Part shown: one piece after another, positions 63,604 through 64,000 of the stretch
How positions within the stretch are numbered: the stretch's first letter is position 1
Layout: each line of letters begins with the position of its first letter
Notes under the pieces: model-generated
What the model was told of the DNA's origin: nothing
The model's database searches: none
What the model saw: the letters and a program-made list of their open reading frames with translations, nothing else
Assembly: GCA_965263305.1 (NCBI GenBank)
Contig: OZ253666.1
Location: 3,162,001-3,226,000 of the forward strand
DNA from: MED-G105 sp965263305
Lineage (GTDB): Bacteria > Pseudomonadota > Alphaproteobacteria > Caulobacterales > Parvularculaceae
Direction of reading: 5' to 3'
DNA: 64,000 nt
Made by a program: the position numbers and the translations under genes

Positions 63604-64000
63604 ATGGAAAATGGCGTTGACGCTCGGAGCGCTTATGAAAACGACCATGTTGACGTCCTCATTGTCGGCGCCGGCTTGTCTGGTATTGGCGCGGCGCACC
63701 ACCTGCAGGAACAAAGCCCTGACAAGAGTTATCTGATTTTAGAAGGCCGCGCCGATATGGGCGGCACCTGGGATCTATTCCGATATCCGGGCATTCGCTC
63801 CGATAGCGATATGTTCACCTTGGGCTATCGGTTTCACCCCTGGACCGACGCCAAAGCGATCGCCGATGGACCATCAATTCTCGCCTATGTGAAAGAGACG
63901 GCGGCGACATACGGCATCGATAAAAAAATTGTGTATAATCATTGGGTCACGGATGTATCGTGGAATTCCGATACCCAGCGCTGGACTGTCACCGCCAAGC
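63604..64000 (+). CDS. FAD-dependent monooxygenase (flavin-containing/Baeyer-Villiger type), N-terminal part
   Basis: The frame runs from ATG 63604, preceded by AGGAG, to the right edge (132 codons). The N-terminus holds the FAD dinucleotide fold VDVLIVGAGLSGIGAAHHL and then GRADMGGTWDLFRYPGIRSDSDM, with the GGTW and RYPG segments characteristic of Baeyer-Villiger and related flavin monooxygenases. Substrate and full length are unknown because the gene is cut. Confidence 0.9.
   Translation, partial: MENGVDARSAYENDHVDVLIVGAGLSGIGAAHHLQEQSPDKSYLILEGRADMGGTWDLFRYPGIRSDSDMFTLGYRFHPWTDAKAIADGPSILAYVKETAATYGIDKKIVYNHWVTDVSWNSDTQRWTVTAK

Overview
This 64 kb window looks like chromosomal DNA from a fairly GC-rich alphaproteobacterium. 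The evidence is an ATP12-type F1 assembly chaperone, a short-form PurL, a helicase / S4-protein / FdxA / CarD gene order, an ArsM-type methyltransferase, and two GTTC-N7-GTTC sites of the alphaproteobacterial LexA type. A marine Caulobacterales/Parvularculales-like lineage is my guess; the genus cannot be read from the sequence. Most of the window is dense housekeeping DNA with short or overlapping gene junctions.

Layout. 1-2.2 kb: the start of an FkbM-type methyltransferase (cut by the left edge), then a coiled-coil PD-(D/E)XK-like protein with a perfect LexA-type box just upstream. 2.3-7.4 kb: a same-strand run of HtrA protease, rarA, crcB/fluC, RluC-like pseudouridine synthase and ATP12 chaperone. 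7.4-10.7 kb: an EF-hand protein, a small membrane protein, and a zinc locus: a Zur-like repressor in an operon with a His-rich exported protein, divergent from a second His-rich periplasmic protein built of DHxDxLHDG repeats. 10.8-12.3 kb: lipB, an orphan FliN/SpoA-domain protein and tRNA-Leu(GAG). 12.3-15.5 kb: an AT-richer accessory patch with a cholesterol-dependent-cytolysin (CDC) homologue and a sulfotransferase. 15.8-23.8 kb: bacterial alpha-2-macroglobulin, pbpC and a Tat-exported nuclease-fold protein. 23.8-30.4 kb: CarD with a long histone-H1-like tail, fdxA, a TerB-like protein, an Hsp15-like protein and a Suv3-like helicase.

30.6-40.4 kb: rpmB, a VUT transporter, a SufR-like sensor divergent from a VOC/flavoprotein pair, then an Rhs islet (core tip, toxin-like C-terminus, possible immunity gene, displaced YD fragment) bounded by two 52-bp copies of the 3' end of the flavoprotein gene. 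After it come mazG, ilvE, an MmyB-type regulator with a clear palindromic operator, a membrane protein and an alkaline phosphatase. 40.5-51.5 kb: an S9 peptidase, a degenerate zincin-like exported protein, a left-handed beta-helix protein, a bPH2-domain membrane protein, ettA, an amidohydrolase, arsM and a DUF2236/MpaB-type oxygenase. 51.6-64 kb: a purL gene carrying a roughly 100-residue insertion and a C-terminal BolA domain, an MscS channel, a paraoxonase-like protein, a 2'-5' RNA ligase-like protein, grxD, a MerR/TipAS regulator, a VOC gene with a YafY/WYL regulator and a 10-bp-arm operator, an MFS exporter, a DEAD-box helicase and the start of a flavin monooxygenase.

The strongest candidates for new biology are the Gram-negative CDC with an acidic N-terminal extension and a rewritten undecapeptide, the PurL-insertion-BolA fusion, the Rhs islet between duplicated gene ends, the predicted SOS-controlled coiled-coil nuclease, and the paired His-rich proteins at the Zur locus. 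All family assignments come from reading motifs by eye; no database search was run.
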